Shown here piece by piece: positions 9,773 through 19,029 of a stretch of 64,000 nucleotides of DNA. Source of the DNA: Sphingomonas sp. IC-11 (lineage in GTDB: Bacteria > Pseudomonadota > Alphaproteobacteria > Sphingomonadales > Sphingomonadaceae). Where the stretch lies: NCBI RefSeq assembly GCF_021043365.1, contig NZ_JAJNDU010000001.1, forward strand, positions 1,574,164-1,638,163, in the 5' to 3' direction. Every line of letters begins with the position of its first letter. Position 1 is the first letter of the stretch. The notes beneath the pieces are model-generated. The model searched no databases. It saw only the letters and a list, made by a program, of their open reading frames with translations, and was not told the origin of the DNA. Made by a program: the position numbers and the translations under genes.

Positions 9773-11668
9773 TCATGTCGGGGCAGAACGATGCACCTGC
9801 CAGGGATGGCGACTGGCGCTCCGATCGATCTGCTTCAGAATTTCGCGGATCGTCGGCTCTCTCAACAATTCGAACGGTTTGTCATCTCTCCGCCAGTACG
9901 GACTGATGCCGGGGTCATCGGCCAACGCCTCTCCCCAACGATCGAGCAGGTCCAGGCGCTCACCTTCGTCCCATGCGATCGCAGCCTGCGTCTGGTTGCG
10001 ACCTCGCGTAGCCCCCTCGTGATGGATGGCTTCGATCGCCGGGCAGTAAAGGATGACTCTCCCGAGTTCGCGCAGTCTCAGACATAGGTCGACGTCACTG
10101 TGCGCCACCATCAGTCGAGCCGCGTCGAATCCGCCGAGTTGGTTGAAGTCGGAACGCCGGACCGCGAGAAAGGCCCCGGTGAGTGCGCATACGGCATGGG
10201 TGACCACGTAGCGGCGCCCAGGCCCTGGATCTGCCGCTGGAACGCCCCTGCCCTCATGTTCGGTTCCGCCAGGTCCGAACCCGAAGGCAATGCCTGCGTG
10301 TTGAATGGTCCGGTCCGGGTAAAGCAGCCGAGCGCCTACTGCGCCGACGTCGGGACGGCTCAGGCCATCGGCGACGAGATCATCCCAGCCGGTCGACAAC
10401 ATCTCGACGTCGTTGTTGATGAAGACGATAAGCGGAGCGTCACTCGCCGCCGCTCCCATGTTCGATGCCAACGACCAGTTGAAGGGCGAGTCGAATCGCA
10501 GGACGCGCGCTGCACCATCCGCCGCCAGGCGATCGAACAACGCCGCGGTGTCCGCCTTCACGCTGCGGTTGTCGACCACGACGATATCCAACCGGTCCGG
10601 CTGCCGTGCGGTTGCTCGCAGCGCATCAATCGCGCGACCGAGCAGGCCGGCGTTATCTCGGGTAGGGATGACGACCGCGATCCGATCGCTTCGGGGTGTG
10701 GGCGTAGGGCGGATTGCTGGGGAATGCACCTCGGGAGAAAGTCGGCCCGGCCTTGCATCTTCCGGCTCGGCGCGCCCGGTCCTGGCGATCAGGGGCAAGC
10801 TCACCTGCGTCGCAAGCAAACGGGGAACATGGGCAACCCTGCCGCCGCGGGCGACATCGAGCAGAGCCCGCTTGCGAAGCTCCGCCCCACCATATCCCAT
10901 ATCCACCACCGGCGCGGCGAGCGCGACGACGGGCGGAACGATGCCTTCGGAGATCAGGGCTTCGTCATACGTGCCGAACAGCACCGGGTCCGCGCGCAGC
11001 ATGCGCAACCCCGGATCCGCCACGCCGTGATCATGGTCGGCGTAAACCGCCCCTGCTCCAGTGCGGATCAACGCGAATGTCAGCCACGCCAGCGCTTCGG
11101 GATCAAGGACCGTGCCCGCATCCAGGAGCACCAGAGGGCCGGCACCGGCGGGCGCGACTGCATCGCCACTCACGAACTCTATCCTGGGGTCCGTTTCTGC
11201 AAAGGACGCGACGGGCCCCTCGCCCAATTCCGTGGACGCCAGCACCCGGGCCGACCAGTCACTCACCGACTGATCCTGCAAGCTTCGCAACGTCGCACGC
11301 AACAGAAAGGGAGCAGACCGCCGTGCATCCACAAGCACGGTGACCGGGGGCCGCCGCCCTTCTATCGGAGGGGGTGGGCGTATCGCCACGTCCCGACGGA
11401 ACTGATCATAAGCCGCAACTGGATAGGCCAAACCTGCAGCGAGTGTCTCTTTCGCAAAGCGCTCACTCGCAAGCGCCTCCGCTAGCGCCATGATCTTCTG
11501 CCAGCGCTCAGCCGGTCGAAGCTTCTCCTCCACCTCGGAAAGCTGCTCGGACCGATTCCGCGCGCGCTTTGGCGCCACATGAGAGCCCGCCTGCTCCGGC
11601 AATGGCTCAAGGGCTGGCACGACCGCTTGTAGGTTTGCTCGAGGATCTGGTCGTGCCCAGCGCGTCAT
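9773..11668 (-). CDS. GT2-family glycosyltransferase
   Basis: A 631-residue protein whose C-terminal half is a GT-A fold GT2 enzyme: IAVVIPTRDNAGLL, VVVDNRS, the metal-binding-like FINNDVEM, ALTGAFLAVRRSDF and the SDVDLCLRLRELG segment. The N-terminal half holds a second, weaker GT2-like region (VTVLVDARRSAPFLLRATLRSLQDQS) that looks degenerate. The ATG at 11668 is chosen because the longer frame to 11977 would overlap the divergent gene starting at 11768. It lies 97 bases upstream of the 1,424-residue glycosyltransferase on the same strand and is probably cotranscribed with it. The donor and acceptor sugars cannot be read from sequence. Confidence 0.85.
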   Translation of the reverse strand: MTRWARPDPRANLQAVVPALEPLPEQAGSHVAPKRARNRSEQLSEVEEKLRPAERWQKIMALAEALASERFAKETLAAGLAYPVAAYDQFRRDVAIRPPPPIEGRRPPVTVLVDARRSAPFLLRATLRSLQDQSVSDWSARVLASTELGEGPVASFAETDPRIEFVSGDAVAPAGAGPLVLLDAGTVLDPEALAWLTFALIRTGAGAVYADHDHGVADPGLRMLRADPVLFGTYDEALISEGIVPPVVALAAPVVDMGYGGAELRKRALLDVARGGRVAHVPRLLATQVSLPLIARTGRAEPEDARPGRLSPEVHSPAIRPTPTPRSDRIAVVIPTRDNAGLLGRAIDALRATARQPDRLDIVVVDNRSVKADTAALFDRLAADGAARVLRFDSPFNWSLASNMGAAASDAPLIVFINNDVEMLSTGWDDLVADGLSRPDVGAVGARLLYPDRTIQHAGIAFGFGPGGTEHEGRGVPAADPGPGRRYVVTHAVCALTGAFLAVRRSDFNQLGGFDAARLMVAHSDVDLCLRLRELGRVILYCPAIEAIHHEGATRGRNQTQAAIAWDEGERLDLLDRWGEALADDPGISPYWRRDDKPFELLREPTIREILKQIDRSASRHPWQVHRSAPT

Positions 11669-11767
11669 GATCGCTCCCACATCGCTTGTGCATGGCCCAG
11701 CCGTTATGAGGTGACAAGGCAGCTCCGACGATTGCCACCGGATCATTCGCTCGCCTACGGTTCCAGC

Positions 11768-12862
11768 ATGACCGCCCAGACGCTCGATCCCTTTGGCTAC
11801 TGGCCGGCCAAGCGCAGCCGCATTCGCTCGCTCGGCGGACGTGAGAAGAGCGACGATGCGAATTACGTCTTCCACACCTCTTATGTGTCGGTACCCACCG
11901 GGCCAGCGGTGGCCGAAATCTCTTTTGATGATCTTGTTGCGGATACCGGCATGATTGCGGTCCGCATCTTTCAGCACTTCCCAGCCGGAAAGCCGGCGGT
12001 GACCGAGCGCGGGAAGGTGACCGCGCTTCTCCCCTCCTTGGCGAGAGCGCCTCGGACCATCAAGCTACCTTTCGACGCGGTGGCGGGGGCCACCTACGCC
12101 ATTACGGGATATGTGTTTGGCGAATGTGACGCGCACGCTCACGGCATCGCTGTTGCCATCGCCGGACGACAGGGCGAACGCGATGACCCATCCCGGGCGC
12201 GCAGCCTGTTCGGACGTCTCAAGGCGCGCCGGGCGAGTGCAATGATCAGCAGCGACTCACCGCAGCTCGCCTGGCCAGTGTCTCAGGGCTTCACGCCGGA
12301 TCAAACGCGGGAGCCAGACTTTCATCGGTTAAGCGCCCTGCTCACCAATGGCGGAGCGGTGATCGAGCGCTGGGAATCAGCCTATATCCTGCGCGTCCTG
12401 GAACAATACGGCCGGCTTGAAGCCGGTGCGCGGGGACTCGCCCTGTCCGCTGGACCCGACCCAGTCGCCGCAGTCGCGCAAGACGCGGGATGCATCATCG
12501 AGACCGTCGCCGTAGGCTCGGGCGCTACCATTGAGTCCGCCTGCGCCGCTCGTTTCAGGGCGCCGGAGGAAGGCGTTGGCTTCGACTTCATCTACGCACG
12601 CAGTACGGTGCTTGGGTCGTGCGGCTCCGCGCAGGCGCTCGCAACGATTGAGGACATGCTGGCCCGTTTGCGGCCGGGCGGTCTGGCCCTGCTGATCGTC
12701 AACACCGGTCCGCACTTGGACCAGCATGGTCTAAATCGGATTGTTTTAGGCATTGCCGCCTTCGGCCATATTGCTGCTCAGCTACGCCACGGCGACACAG
12801 CAGGCGGGTCGGTCCCGTTCGGTCTGGTGGTCCGCTCTTCGACGGAGAACATGATCACGTGA
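11768..12862 (+). CDS. Hypothetical protein with methyltransferase-like C-terminal region
   Basis: A protein of 364 residues. The first 150 residues (FHTSYVSVPTGPAVAEISFDDL, AVRIFQHFPAG) look like a beta-rich domain of unknown family. The C-terminal part has the outline of a SAM-dependent methyltransferase (FDFIYARSTVLGS, LARLRPGGLALLIV), but the glycine-rich SAM loop is not obvious, so activity is uncertain. It is divergent from the GT2 gene with a 99-base gap that must hold both promoters, and is followed after 56 bases by the FkbM methyltransferase. Context suggests a role in capsule modification. Confidence 0.65.
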   Translation: MTAQTLDPFGYWPAKRSRIRSLGGREKSDDANYVFHTSYVSVPTGPAVAEISFDDLVADTGMIAVRIFQHFPAGKPAVTERGKVTALLPSLARAPRTIKLPFDAVAGATYAITGYVFGECDAHAHGIAVAIAGRQGERDDPSRARSLFGRLKARRASAMISSDSPQLAWPVSQGFTPDQTREPDFHRLSALLTNGGAVIERWESAYILRVLEQYGRLEAGARGLALSAGPDPVAAVAQDAGCIIETVAVGSGATIESACAARFRAPEEGVGFDFIYARSTVLGSCGSAQALATIEDMLARLRPGGLALLIVNTGPHLDQHGLNRIVLGIAAFGHIAAQLRHGDTAGGSVPFGLVVRSSTENMIT

Positions 12863-12918
12863 CGCCAACGGGCACACTTCGTATTTCCGAAGTTCCGGCC
12901 GCGAGCTAAGGACGAGCG

Positions 12919-13806
12919 ATGCGCTTCCTGGATCACCAAGCCAGCCCCGCGGACATTCGCCGCCAGGGCGAAGCGCAGGGCGCCATCTTCGACATTTGGG
13001 CGTTACGATCCGGCGATCGCTGGCGGCACGAAGCGGTCATCCGCGGCTTGTGCCAAACTGCCTATCTGGGCGATCACATCGCGATCTGCCGCATTCTTGG
13101 CCGCTACAAGATGTACGTCGACACACGGGACGTGGGTGTCGCCAGCCATCTAATGCTCGATGGCTATTGGGAGATGTGGAACACCGAAGCCATTGTCGGC
13201 TTGGTCAAACCAGGCATGACCGTGCTCGATGTCGGCGCCCATTGCGGCTACTTCTCCGTGCTGATGGCCGACCTCGTCGGACCGCAGGGCAAACTGCTCT
13301 CCTTTGAACCCAATCCGCCCATTGCAGAGCTGCTCCGCCGCACAGTTGCGGTGAACGGCTTTGACAGGCGCACCACGGTTTTCGAAGTCGCGCTCGGCGA
13401 TAAGACCGGTTCCGCCGTGCTGGACGTTCCGCGGAACGAGCCCAAGAACGCCCATGTCGTGCAAGGCACGCGCGGGCCAGGAATGGTGGAAGTCGCGCTG
13501 AAACGCGCGGACGAGATCCCTGGCGCACTCAACGCAGATTTCATCAAGATTGATGCGGAGGGAGCGGAGCAGGAGATCTGGAAAGGACTAAGCGGCATCC
13601 TGTCGCGAGAACGGCCGCTGACGATCCTGCTGGAATTCGCGGCTGTCCGCTACAATGACCCTGCCTCATTCCTCGAGGAAATACTCGGGCACGGCTTTCA
13701 TCTCGCCGAGGTTGACCTGGTAGGCGGTATCCAGAGCCGCACCCGCGAGGAGGTTCTGAATGCCTCGCCCGTGGACGACCAGATGCTGCTTCTCACCCGG
13801 AACTAA
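12919..13806 (+). CDS. FkbM-family methyltransferase
   Basis: A 295-residue SAM-dependent methyltransferase. Motif I is VLDVGAHCGYFSVL at about residues 102-115, followed by SFEPNPP (acidic ribose-binding position), VALGDKTGSAVL and the FkbM-type FIKIDAEGAEQEIWKGL. FkbM enzymes O-methylate sugars or similar hydroxyls; in capsule loci they commonly decorate the glycan. The ATG at 12919 has an AAGGA Shine-Dalgarno 7-8 bases upstream. Its stop overlaps by 3 bases the stop of the convergent glycosyltransferase. Confidence 0.88.
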   Translation: MRFLDHQASPADIRRQGEAQGAIFDIWALRSGDRWRHEAVIRGLCQTAYLGDHIAICRILGRYKMYVDTRDVGVASHLMLDGYWEMWNTEAIVGLVKPGMTVLDVGAHCGYFSVLMADLVGPQGKLLSFEPNPPIAELLRRTVAVNGFDRRTTVFEVALGDKTGSAVLDVPRNEPKNAHVVQGTRGPGMVEVALKRADEIPGALNADFIKIDAEGAEQEIWKGLSGILSRERPLTILLEFAAVRYNDPASFLEEILGHGFHLAEVDLVGGIQSRTREEVLNASPVDDQMLLLTRN

Positions 13807-15104
13807 GCGCTCTCTTGCCTCCGGTGATCGGCGACCGAGTCGACGACGTCCAGCACGATGTCCAGGTGGCGGTTCCAGCTCATTGGAGCCCATCCGCGCA
13901 TCCGCTCGCATTGCGCTGCCCGCATTGCCGAGTTTGGCTGCGCATAATCAAGGATCGTTCGCAGCCACCCCATGCCGTCCAGCGGATCCAGGTAGTCGGG
14001 CAATTCACCCCCCGCCTCGCGGAGCGCGCTTATATCGCTACAGATTACTGGAACGCCCGTGGCCAGAGCTTCCGCAACCGGCATACCATAGCCCTCTGCA
14101 AAGGACGGCAGCAGCACCGCACGGGCGCCGCCCAGCAAACGCGTAAGCTGCCGATCGTCCACATCCGGTTGCTCGATTACATGACCACGTAGCGCTACCG
14201 AGCGCTCCAGCAGATCGATGACGTTTTCATTCTCCCAACCGCGCCGTCCGATCAGGATGAGACGCGGCGCCGCATCTCCCATGCTCTCGGCCATGCGTCG
14301 CCAAAGGTTCAGGAGCAGCAGGTGATTCTTACGCGGCTCGATCGTGCCGATACAAAGAAAATAGGGCTTCTCCTGCGCATTATCCGGCGCGGGCGGGACA
14401 GGATCACTCCACTCGCAGCCTAAATGCGCGACGCGGGCCAATCTCCCTGGTCGCGCGGTTAGATGTGGCTGGAGAGCATCCAGCGTGGCTTGTGAGTTCG
14501 CGATGATGCCGTCGGCAAACCGGTCGATCGTACGGATACGTCGCGCATGTTGCGCCGCTCCGTTCGGCCGCGCAAATTCTGGGTAGGTCAGCGGGATCAC
14601 GTCGTGAACCAGGTTCACGAACCGTGCGCGTTCGGTTTGAAGGATGCTGCGCACGAGCTTGCCGTCCTCCAGGTGGTGCGGCGATGCCTGGAGGTACACA
14701 CGCGGCCCGAGCGGCACCGGCACCGCTCGGGGTCGAAGGGCGAAGAGATGCCGAATGGCCTGGGCTCGCACCGCTTCCGCTTGCGCCTCACCCCGCGCCT
14801 GCCATCTTGCCTGGGTAAACGCCAGAAACTGACGCACCGCGCCGATCTCCAGCCGCCCGTAATAGCCGCCCGCGGGATGCACTGCGGCGAAGCGCAGCCG
14901 CTCCGGCACTCGCCTCAGCAATTCGACGGCATAGGCATATTCGACGCGGTCAATGCCGGTCGGCGTCAGGTGATAGGCACGGCTCAGCAGACGCGACAGG
15001 TCGAACACGATTGGCCGGTGCGCACGCCGGCTGTGCCGGCCAGTACCGGGCAGCCCCTTGCTGAAAAGCATCTGCGCCGGCGCGCGGAAGGGCTTCAGCG
15101 CCAA
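13803..15104 (-). CDS. GT4-family glycosyltransferase
   Basis: A GT-B glycosyltransferase of 433 residues. The C-terminal nucleotide-sugar domain is clear: FLCIGTIEPRKNHLLLL, ILIGRRGWENENV, VLLPSFAEGYGMPVAEALATGVPVICSD. The N-terminal domain has LTPTGIDRVEYAYAVELL and VNLVHDVIPLTYPEF. The start is either a TTG at 15104 (overlapping the kpsS stop by 10 bases) or the ATG at 15071; neither has a strong ribosome site. I give the longer form because coupling by overlap is general in this run of genes. Domain order and motifs match the two other GT4 genes at 19912 and 21238, so the three are probably paralogues. Confidence 0.88.
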   Translation of the reverse strand: MALKPFRAPAQMLFSKGLPGTGRHSRRAHRPIVFDLSRLLSRAYHLTPTGIDRVEYAYAVELLRRVPERLRFAAVHPAGGYYGRLEIGAVRQFLAFTQARWQARGEAQAEAVRAQAIRHLFALRPRAVPVPLGPRVYLQASPHHLEDGKLVRSILQTERARFVNLVHDVIPLTYPEFARPNGAAQHARRIRTIDRFADGIIANSQATLDALQPHLTARPGRLARVAHLGCEWSDPVPPAPDNAQEKPYFLCIGTIEPRKNHLLLLNLWRRMAESMGDAAPRLILIGRRGWENENVIDLLERSVALRGHVIEQPDVDDRQLTRLLGGARAVLLPSFAEGYGMPVAEALATGVPVICSDISALREAGGELPDYLDPLDGMGWLRTILDYAQPNSAMRAAQCERMRGWAPMSWNRHLDIVLDVVDSVADHRRQESA

Positions 15105-16360
15105 TGCGCAATCCGCGTAACGTTATCGACGCGAGCGGTGACAGGGGTCGCCGCCGTCAAGCGCGGGACCGCGTTTTCGACCAGCATCGCCAGCCCCTCT
15201 TCGCTCAGGAACCCACCATGTACGAGCGATCGATTGACGAACACCCGGCGCACCGCTGCCCATAACTCGGCGTCAGGCGCTGGGGGATCGGGCCAGAAGT
15301 CGTCCAGCGCGCCGCGGTGCACGACGCCGTCGACATCATAGACGGCATGGCCAAGCACGGCGACGGGCACGCCATGATTCAGCGCCAGCGTGCCGACCGT
15401 GCTGTTTACCATCACCGCACCGACAGCAAGCGGCAGCAGCTTCGCGACGTCGCCCTCGGAAATGTAGAAGATCCGGTCCTCCACTCCGTAGCGCAGCGCG
15501 AGCTTGCGCGTGATCCGCCGCCACGGAGTCAGGCCGTTGTCCAGAGGGTGCCGCTTCACCAGCAGTCGGCTGTTCGCAGGTGCCCCCCGTGCGAAGCTCT
15601 TGATGATGAAACGCAGCGCAGCACGCATATCGCCAAAGGGCGAGTGAACCCGCAACTGGTAATCGGAGTTGAGCTGCAGCGGCGCTAGAAAGATCGGGTG
15701 CTGCTCTCGCTCCGGCAGGACCTTGGCCAAGGTTCGCTGGGAGAGCCTGCGCTCGCGTTTGTTGTTCGCTGCCCATAGGGCCCAGCCGGCGGCCTCGACC
15801 AACGCGTGATTGGGCCGGTGCGTGCGATAGAATGGATAAGCGGGGGCCAGCAACATCGTGGCGAGCAGATGGCTAATGGTTTCCTCGGCCCGCCGACGGA
15901 AGCTGGATGGCACCGGCTCATGGTCCGGCTCCGGCGGCAGGCGCGACGCCTCCGCCCGAAACCATAGTGGATCGCGCGGCATGCGCGAATGACCGTTCAC
16001 CCCACCCTCTTCCAGGGTCACATAGTCCGGGCGGATATAGCCTTCCTCAAGCACGTGGACGCGCAGGCCACGAACCTTGGCCATGCCGTGCGCACTCGAG
16101 TGATGAGGGCGACAGTCGCCAAACAGCACCACGTCCGTGATCGCGTGATCGACGATGAAATCATCAAAGAACACGGGCCAGTAGCGCAGGGTACCTCGAT
16201 AATCGACCGCAGGCCCCGGCCAGTCCAGCCGATCCCCACCGCACAGGTTGATTCGAAACACGCTATGTCCAAGCGCTGACAAGGCACCGCCCAGCCGTGC
16301 GAAATAGGACCCGTGCGGCCCTTGCAGGAACAAGAAGCGGCGCTGCTCCCCCCCGGTCAT
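15095..16360 (-). CDS. kpsS: Capsular polysaccharide Kdo-transferase KpsS
   Basis: A protein of 421 residues with the KpsS/LipB outline: FLFLQGPHGSYFARLGGAL at the N-terminus, FDDFIVDHAITDVVLFGDCRPHH, the EEGYIRPDYVTLEEGGVN motif, LVKRHPLDNG and MVNSTVGTLALNHGVPVAVLG. In E. coli KpsS adds the first beta-Kdo to the phosphatidylglycerol anchor of group 2 capsule, and KpsC extends the linker. Its ATG overlaps the kpsC stop (ATGA at 16357-16360), so the two are coupled. It acts at the cytoplasmic face of the inner membrane. Confidence 0.9.
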   Translation of the reverse strand: MTGGEQRRFLFLQGPHGSYFARLGGALSALGHSVFRINLCGGDRLDWPGPAVDYRGTLRYWPVFFDDFIVDHAITDVVLFGDCRPHHSSAHGMAKVRGLRVHVLEEGYIRPDYVTLEEGGVNGHSRMPRDPLWFRAEASRLPPEPDHEPVPSSFRRRAEETISHLLATMLLAPAYPFYRTHRPNHALVEAAGWALWAANNKRERRLSQRTLAKVLPEREQHPIFLAPLQLNSDYQLRVHSPFGDMRAALRFIIKSFARGAPANSRLLVKRHPLDNGLTPWRRITRKLALRYGVEDRIFYISEGDVAKLLPLAVGAVMVNSTVGTLALNHGVPVAVLGHAVYDVDGVVHRGALDDFWPDPPAPDAELWAAVRRVFVNRSLVHGGFLSEEGLAMLVENAVPRLTAATPVTARVDNVTRIAHWR

Positions 16361-17781
16361 GAACGCCCCCGTGCAACATGTCGCGCTGCCAGCCGCGCTG
16401 CGCCATAGGCGCGCCGGAAGCCCGTAAGGGCGCTGTAAGCAGGCTTGTTCGTCTTGGCGAGACGTTCCACGATGACTTCGGCAGAACAGGGCAGCCCAGT
16501 CTCCGGATCAAGATATCGCGGCGCGAGGATCAAAGCTGCTGCTACCAACGCACCGATTGAAAGCGGCCGCCCGCGTCGTGCGGGAATCTCAGCGAGATCG
16601 CGCGTCAGCCCCCATCCGGCGTAGAATGGAACGCCATGAACGGTCACCGTCACGCCGCGCAGCAATGCTTCAAATCCGGCCTGCGAGGAAAAGACGTGGA
16701 CCCCCTGCACCTTCTCCAGCAAGGCAAGCAGGGATCCGCCACCATCGATCAGATCCACGTCTTCTGAACCCGGCAGCACGCCGTCTCGCAGGCCGGCCAT
16801 TACGTCGGGATGAGGGCGGTAGATGATGAAGGCGTCCGGCTCGCATTGGCGGACACGCCGCAGAAAGCCGCTCATCCCTCCGTCGCCACTACACAGCACT
16901 GACAGATCGTCCGCGACCTGACCAATCGCCAGCACGATGCGCCGGCCAGTCGGCAAGTTCGGCAGCGGCGCGTCTTTGTCGACGCCATATTTGCAAAGCC
17001 GCGCTGCAACGATCCGCTCGCGTAACGCCTTCGCCCGTTGCAGCAATGGCTCGTCGAAGTGGTAGGTTGCGAGCAGGGTCTCGATCTCGCTCACACCATT
17101 CGGATCGTAGTGAATACCCCCTGTACGATCCACGATGATCGACAATGGCGGCCGGCACTCCGCACCGAGCCCCGAAGACCTCAGAAAACCATCTTCGATC
17201 TGCCAGGCGGCCACTCCTGCCTGCTTCGCTTTTGTTGAAAAGTCCGCGGGTGTGCGAGACGGCCAATAGGCAATTGCTTCCCCTGCCTTGGCGGAACTGA
17301 GCGCCCGCTCGACCGAATGAAACGGCGGCTGCTTTTCACCATCCCACAGGAAACGCCCGATCGCCTCTCGCTTCCAGGCGCTCATGCCCGCTGCAGCAAC
17401 GATCGGGCGGTTGGCGCTTAAGGTGCGGCGCCAGTCGGCCAGGATCTTCACGGCTTCATGTGCATCGCACGGCGCACCGCTGAACGGATTGCGATAGCAA
17501 GCCGCTTCGACTGCCCTGATCGCCTCCATTCGGCGGTCGGGCTCGCCGGGTTCGCGAGCTATCCACCGCAAAATGCCGCCTTCGAGTACATCCGCGGCCG
17601 CACCTCCGGCCGCAGTGCTCAGCCAGAAGGAGCCGCCGACGCCGTTCTCACGCATGGCGGCAAAGAGCTGATCGGGATCGCGAAGCGTGGACTGGCCGGG
17701 CCGCGACACCGCAGCTACTTGTTCCCCCACCCAGGGGAAGGGCGGAGATCGAAGCAGGGGGGCGGTCGATGTCGCGACCAC
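16357..17781 (-). CDS. kpsC: Capsular polysaccharide Kdo-transferase, single-module KpsC
   Basis: A 474-residue member of the KpsC family. Motifs include the hallmark EDGFLRSSGLG, IVDRTGGIHYDP, VLAIGQVADDLSVL, YRPHPDVMAGL and VHVFSSQAGFEALLRG followed by GVPFYAGWGLT. E. coli KpsC is about 675 residues with two transferase modules that alternate Kdo linkages; here I can see only one such motif set, so this looks like a single-module form. The start is the GTG at 17781, with a strong GGAGGGAGG ribosome site just before it. It lies 20 bases after the kpsE stop. Confidence 0.88.
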   Translation of the reverse strand: MVATSTAPLLRSPPFPWVGEQVAAVSRPGQSTLRDPDQLFAAMRENGVGGSFWLSTAAGGAAADVLEGGILRWIAREPGEPDRRMEAIRAVEAACYRNPFSGAPCDAHEAVKILADWRRTLSANRPIVAAAGMSAWKREAIGRFLWDGEKQPPFHSVERALSSAKAGEAIAYWPSRTPADFSTKAKQAGVAAWQIEDGFLRSSGLGAECRPPLSIIVDRTGGIHYDPNGVSEIETLLATYHFDEPLLQRAKALRERIVAARLCKYGVDKDAPLPNLPTGRRIVLAIGQVADDLSVLCSGDGGMSGFLRRVRQCEPDAFIIYRPHPDVMAGLRDGVLPGSEDVDLIDGGGSLLALLEKVQGVHVFSSQAGFEALLRGVTVTVHGVPFYAGWGLTRDLAEIPARRGRPLSIGALVAAALILAPRYLDPETGLPCSAEVIVERLAKTNKPAYSALTGFRRAYGAARLAARHVARGRS

Positions 17782-17801
17782 AGCTTATCCTCCCTCCTGC
17801 C

Positions 17802-18977
17802 TCAGGCCGCGTGCTCGCGCACGCCAGCCGCGATCAGCCAGCCAATCGCATAGACCACCAGCAGGGCGCACAGCACGGTGACCAGGGTCAGTGCACGCTT
17901 CGGATAGAGCGACTTCACCGGCATGTTCGGCTCGACGACGCGAACGACATACAATTGTTGCCGCACCGCATTCTGCCGCGCCTGCTGATAGGTGGCTGCC
18001 GCCGCCTCATAGCGCTTGGCGAGCAGTTCCTGCTGAATGCGCAAGCGCTCATAGCCGCCCAGACCCTCCGCGATAGTGCTCGCACCGCCTGCAAGGCGGC
18101 CGTTCTGCGCCGCCAATTGCCCCTCCAGGCTCCGGATCTGCTGCTTGAGTGCCTGAACCTGCGGGCTGTCCGAACCGATCAGCGATTGGGTGGTTGCCAG
18201 CTGCGCGCGCGCTGCCGACAGTTCCTGTGACAGGCGGGAAACCAGGGCGATCTGTGCCTGCGCGGTGCCGGCGGGGTCCACGTCGCGCCCGGTCTGGCGA
18301 AACCGCGTAAGCTGAGTTTGCACGTCGCTCAACGCCCGCTCGGCTTCATCGAGCTGACGGCGTGACAGGGCGACCGCGTCGGAGAAGCCGCGGATGTTCA
18401 TCTCGTTCACCCGCTGCTCGCCCAGCGTCAGAAGCGCGCGAGACAAATTATACGCGTCGCCCGGACGGAAGGCCCGCGCCTTCAGCGTGGTGATGCCGGT
18501 GTCGGTGTCAAAATACACGTCGACCTGCTGCTGATAGTAGCGCAGCAGGAATTCCGGTGTTGGCTGGGCCACCGTCAACCGGCTGACGAGATCGGCCTCC
18601 CGACGACGAAACAGCGCCACCAGGTTGAGCCGCTTCTGAAGAGTGGCAACGACGTCATGCGAGGTCAGGTAATCCGCCACGCTCTGCGCCTCGGTGGACG
18701 CAGCTCCTCCGCCCCCGGCCCCGCCGAAGCCGAGCGCGGCTGTGATCCCGTCCACCGAGGGGGCAGGATTGTTGCCGCCTTGGGTGCGAACGATGAAATG
18801 CGCTTCCGAGACATATTGATCGGACGCCATGGCATAGAGGTAGGTCGCCAGAAGCAAGGTCGGCGCGACCACCACCACCGCAAACCACTTGTACCGCTTC
18901 CACAGGCGGCGAGCACGCGTGCTCAGGGGCGGCGCGGCCTGAACTTCCGCATCAGCCGGCGTCATGAAACCGTGCAC
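17802..18977 (-). CDS. kpsE: Capsule export inner-membrane protein KpsE (BexC/CtrB family)
   Basis: A polysaccharide co-polymerase type protein that links the ABC transporter to the outer-membrane channel. It has an N-terminal membrane helix (FAVVVVAPTLLLATYLYAM), the YVSEAHFIVRTQ segment, a long periplasmic coiled coil with LSRRQLDEAERALSDVQTQL and VQALKQQIRSLEGQLAAQN, a PNMPVKSLYPKR motif and a C-terminal helix (LTLVTVLCALLVVYAIGWLI). I chose the GTG at 18977 because GAGGGGGAG lies 7 bases upstream; a TTG at 19001 or the ATG at 18965 are alternatives. It is downstream of kpsM. Confidence 0.9.
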   Translation of the reverse strand: MHGFMTPADAEVQAAPPLSTRARRLWKRYKWFAVVVVAPTLLLATYLYAMASDQYVSEAHFIVRTQGGNNPAPSVDGITAALGFGGAGGGGAASTEAQSVADYLTSHDVVATLQKRLNLVALFRRREADLVSRLTVAQPTPEFLLRYYQQQVDVYFDTDTGITTLKARAFRPGDAYNLSRALLTLGEQRVNEMNIRGFSDAVALSRRQLDEAERALSDVQTQLTRFRQTGRDVDPAGTAQAQIALVSRLSQELSAARAQLATTQSLIGSDSPQVQALKQQIRSLEGQLAAQNGRLAGGASTIAEGLGGYERLRIQQELLAKRYEAAAATYQQARQNAVRQQLYVVRVVEPNMPVKSLYPKRALTLVTVLCALLVVYAIGWLIAAGVREHAA

Positions 18978-19029
18978 GCTCAACTCCCCCTCATCGTGCA
19001 ACCCACGGTGCTTTGTGTATCCACGCCGG

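Noticed and set aside
10100..11485. 461-codon open frame on the plus strand
   Set aside because: It is antisense to the GT2 glycosyltransferase; no recognisable domain.
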